Assembly: GCA_003666325.1 (NCBI GenBank)
Contig: QPIL01000115.1
Coordinates: 1-64,000, forward strand
Source of the DNA: Methylococcales symbiont of Iophon sp. n. MRB-2018
Lineage (GTDB): Bacteria; Pseudomonadota; Gammaproteobacteria; Methylococcales; Methylomonadaceae
Reading direction: 5' to 3'
DNA: 64,000 bases
The position numbers and the translations under genes were made by a program. Of this stretch, positions 62,605 to 64,000 are shown piece by piece. Below the pieces are notes generated by a model that was not told where the DNA came from, searched no databases, and saw only the letters and a program-made list of their open reading frames with translations. Numbering within the stretch: the first letter of the stretch is position 1; every line of letters begins with the position of its first letter.

Positions 62605-64000
62605 AAAAAATCCTTTTTGCAAGCAGTGAAGTCCACCCACTCATTAAAACAGGAGGACTAGCAGATGTAGCAGGTAGCTTACCCAGAGCCTTGGCTGAAA
62701 TCTCCCAAGACATCAGAGTTATTTTACCTAATTATTCCTCCTTAAAAAAAACGGAAGACGTCCATTTTATTAGCTCAGTGCGGGTTAATAATCAGGATGC
62801 CAATATTCTGGAAACACGCCTGCCTGACAGCAATGTTATTGTCTGGCTAGTCGATTGCCCCGCCTTATTTGATTTTCCTGGAAACCCCTATGTCGATGAG
62901 ACAGGAAACCCTTGGGAAAACATTGCAGATCGCTTCGCTTTGTTCAGCCGAATTATTGTAGAAGTTGCGATGAATAGAGCCCACCTAGACTGGCAACCTA
63001 ATGTAGTACATTGTAATGACTGGCAAACAGGATTAGTCCCCGCTTTATTATCTATTGAAAGTAATACACCTTCTACCGTGTTTACAATTCATAATATGGC
63101 ATATCAGGGTATGTTCCCCGAAAGCACTTTTGCAGATCTTAATTTACCCAGACAATTGTGGCACCCGAATGGACTTGAATACCATGAAATGCTATCGTTT
63201 ATTAAGGGTGGATTAGCCTATGCTGATCGAATAACGACCGTTAGCCCAACCTATGCACTAGAAATACAAACGCCAGAATACGGTTATGGACTAGAAGGTT
63301 TATTAAGCCATAAATACCATGTTTTAAGTGGCATCATCAATGGCATGGACTTAGATCAATGGAACCCTGAAGCTGACACCTCCATAAGCGAACCCTATTC
63401 AGTAAAATCATTAGAAAAGAAAGCCATCAACAAAACTTCTTTACAAGCACGATCTTCACTTCCTGTTAACAAATCCGTTCTTGTATTCGGTTTAATTAGC
63501 CGATTAGTAGAGCAAAAAGGGGTGGATTTATTGATTGATTGCCTTCCTGAAATGGTCGAAATGCCTTTACAGTTAGTTTTACTGGGGAGTGGCGATAAAA
63601 GCGTAGAACAAAAATTGATGAATTTTGCACGCCTCTACCCTAAAAAAATTTCTGTCACTATCGGTTATGATGAATCCTTAGCGCATCAAATTGAAGCAGG
63701 TGTTGATGTTTTCCTTATGCCTTCACGTTTTGAACCCTGTGGTTTAAATCAAATGTACAGCCAACGCTATGGCACCATCCCCATCGTCAGAGAAACCGGA
63801 GGACTGGTTGATACCATTGAAGATGCTTTACCTAAAAGCCTAGCTAATAACACAGCCACTGGTGTTTCGTTTAAAGAAGCCAGTGGCGGTGCTTTATTAG
63901 AAGCCATTAAAAGAACCATGCTGCTATATAACGACAAAAAAACCTGGAAAAAAATCCAGACTACGGCAATGGGAAAAGATTTTTCATGGAAAAATAGTGC
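62601..64000 (+). CDS. glgA: Glycogen synthase (ADP-glucose), partial at window end
   Basis: Absent from the supplied track because it runs off the window. From ATG at 62601 it reads [20 protein letters not shown], containing the KTGGL ADP-glucose motif, with [25 protein letters not shown] and the GT-B C-terminal domain ([35 protein letters not shown]). The open frame is kept to the last base (466 codons), so only about 10-20 residues of the usual ~480 are missing. It elongates glycogen with ADP-glucose supplied by GlgC. Confidence 0.96.
   Translation, partial: MKKILFASSEVHPLIKTGGLADVAGSLPRALAEISQDIRVILPNYSSLKKTEDVHFISSVRVNNQDANILETRLPDSNVIVWLVDCPALFDFPGNPYVDETGNPWENIADRFALFSRIIVEVAMNRAHLDWQPNVVHCNDWQTGLVPALLSIESNTPSTVFTIHNMAYQGMFPESTFADLNLPRQLWHPNGLEYHEMLSFIKGGLAYADRITTVSPTYALEIQTPEYGYGLEGLLSHKYHVLSGIINGMDLDQWNPEADTSISEPYSVKSLEKKAINKTSLQARSSLPVNKSVLVFGLISRLVEQKGVDLLIDCLPEMVEMPLQLVLLGSGDKSVEQKLMNFARLYPKKISVTIGYDESLAHQIEAGVDVFLMPSRFEPCGLNQMYSQRYGTIPIVRETGGLVDTIEDALPKSLANNTATGVSFKEASGGALLEAIKRTMLLYNDKKTWKKIQTTAMGKDFSWKNS

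Overview
The window comes from the chromosome of an AT-rich gammaproteobacterial methanotroph or methylotroph, most likely order Methylococcales. The main evidence is a lanthanide-type methanol dehydrogenase (xoxF) with its periplasmic partner xoxJ, combined with typical gammaproteobacterial gene orders: nlpD-rpoS, hflK-hflC-hisZ-purA, proA-nadD-rsfS, rlmE-ftsH-glmM and crcB-serS. This assignment is inferred from gene content; no database search was possible. I see no rRNA, tRNA, CRISPR array, prophage or transposase gene.

Layout. 0-7 kb: queA, tpx, a large membrane-anchored oligopeptide-binding lipoprotein, fabI, a SemiSWEET-like protein, a Bfd-like ferredoxin and an orphan methyltransferase. 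7-12 kb: proA-nadD-rsfS and ettA. 12-18 kb: nnrS, rpoS with nlpD and a membrane J-protein upstream, then mobB-moeA. 18-25 kb: hflK-hflC-hisZ-purA on the minus strand, an inositol-phosphatase family gene and a DUF2914 gene. 25-31 kb: sucA-sucB-lpd, a complete 2-oxoglutarate dehydrogenase operon whose E3 subunit lacks one redox cysteine. 31-38 kb: yhbY, rlmE, ftsH, glmM, a small membrane protein and a methionine-rich lipoprotein. 37.5-45.5 kb: rsgA, an M48 protease, orn, a tandem-fused fluoride channel, serS, prfC, a tail-anchored coiled-coil protein and hslR. 45.5-49.4 kb: a late corrin-ring cluster cobH-cbiD-cobL-cobI. 49.4-53 kb: an orphan DppB-type permease, a DUF1097 protein and ispG. 53.6-56.5 kb: xoxF and xoxJ. 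57.5-64 kb: a divergent glycogen cluster, malQ-glgC on the minus strand and glgB-glgA on the plus strand, with glgA cut by the window end.

The genes are mostly core metabolism, so the unusual content is concentrated in the spacers. Three dispersed repeat families occupy them. (1) A ~300-bp element (six copies, all in the same orientation) carries, on the minus strand, a degenerate reading frame resembling an IPTL-CTERM sorting tail, then REP-like palindromes; its four full copies run directly into a heptanucleotide array. (2) A module built on the hairpin GGTGCGT-TCC-ACGCACC can be empty or filled with two or three 52-bp units, each with its own palindrome; it also abuts heptanucleotide arrays. 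(3) A MITE-like element of ~160 bp has ~33-bp terminal inverted repeats beginning GAGACCTCAG. The heptanucleotide arrays (TCTTTAG/TCTTGAG units, eight loci) in two places supply the 3' ends of genes.

The two protein observations I would check first are the E3 subunit with Phe in place of the first redox Cys, and the bacterial Fluc/CrcB protein with two unequal homologous halves, the second missing its first helix and so predicted to be inverted relative to the first.
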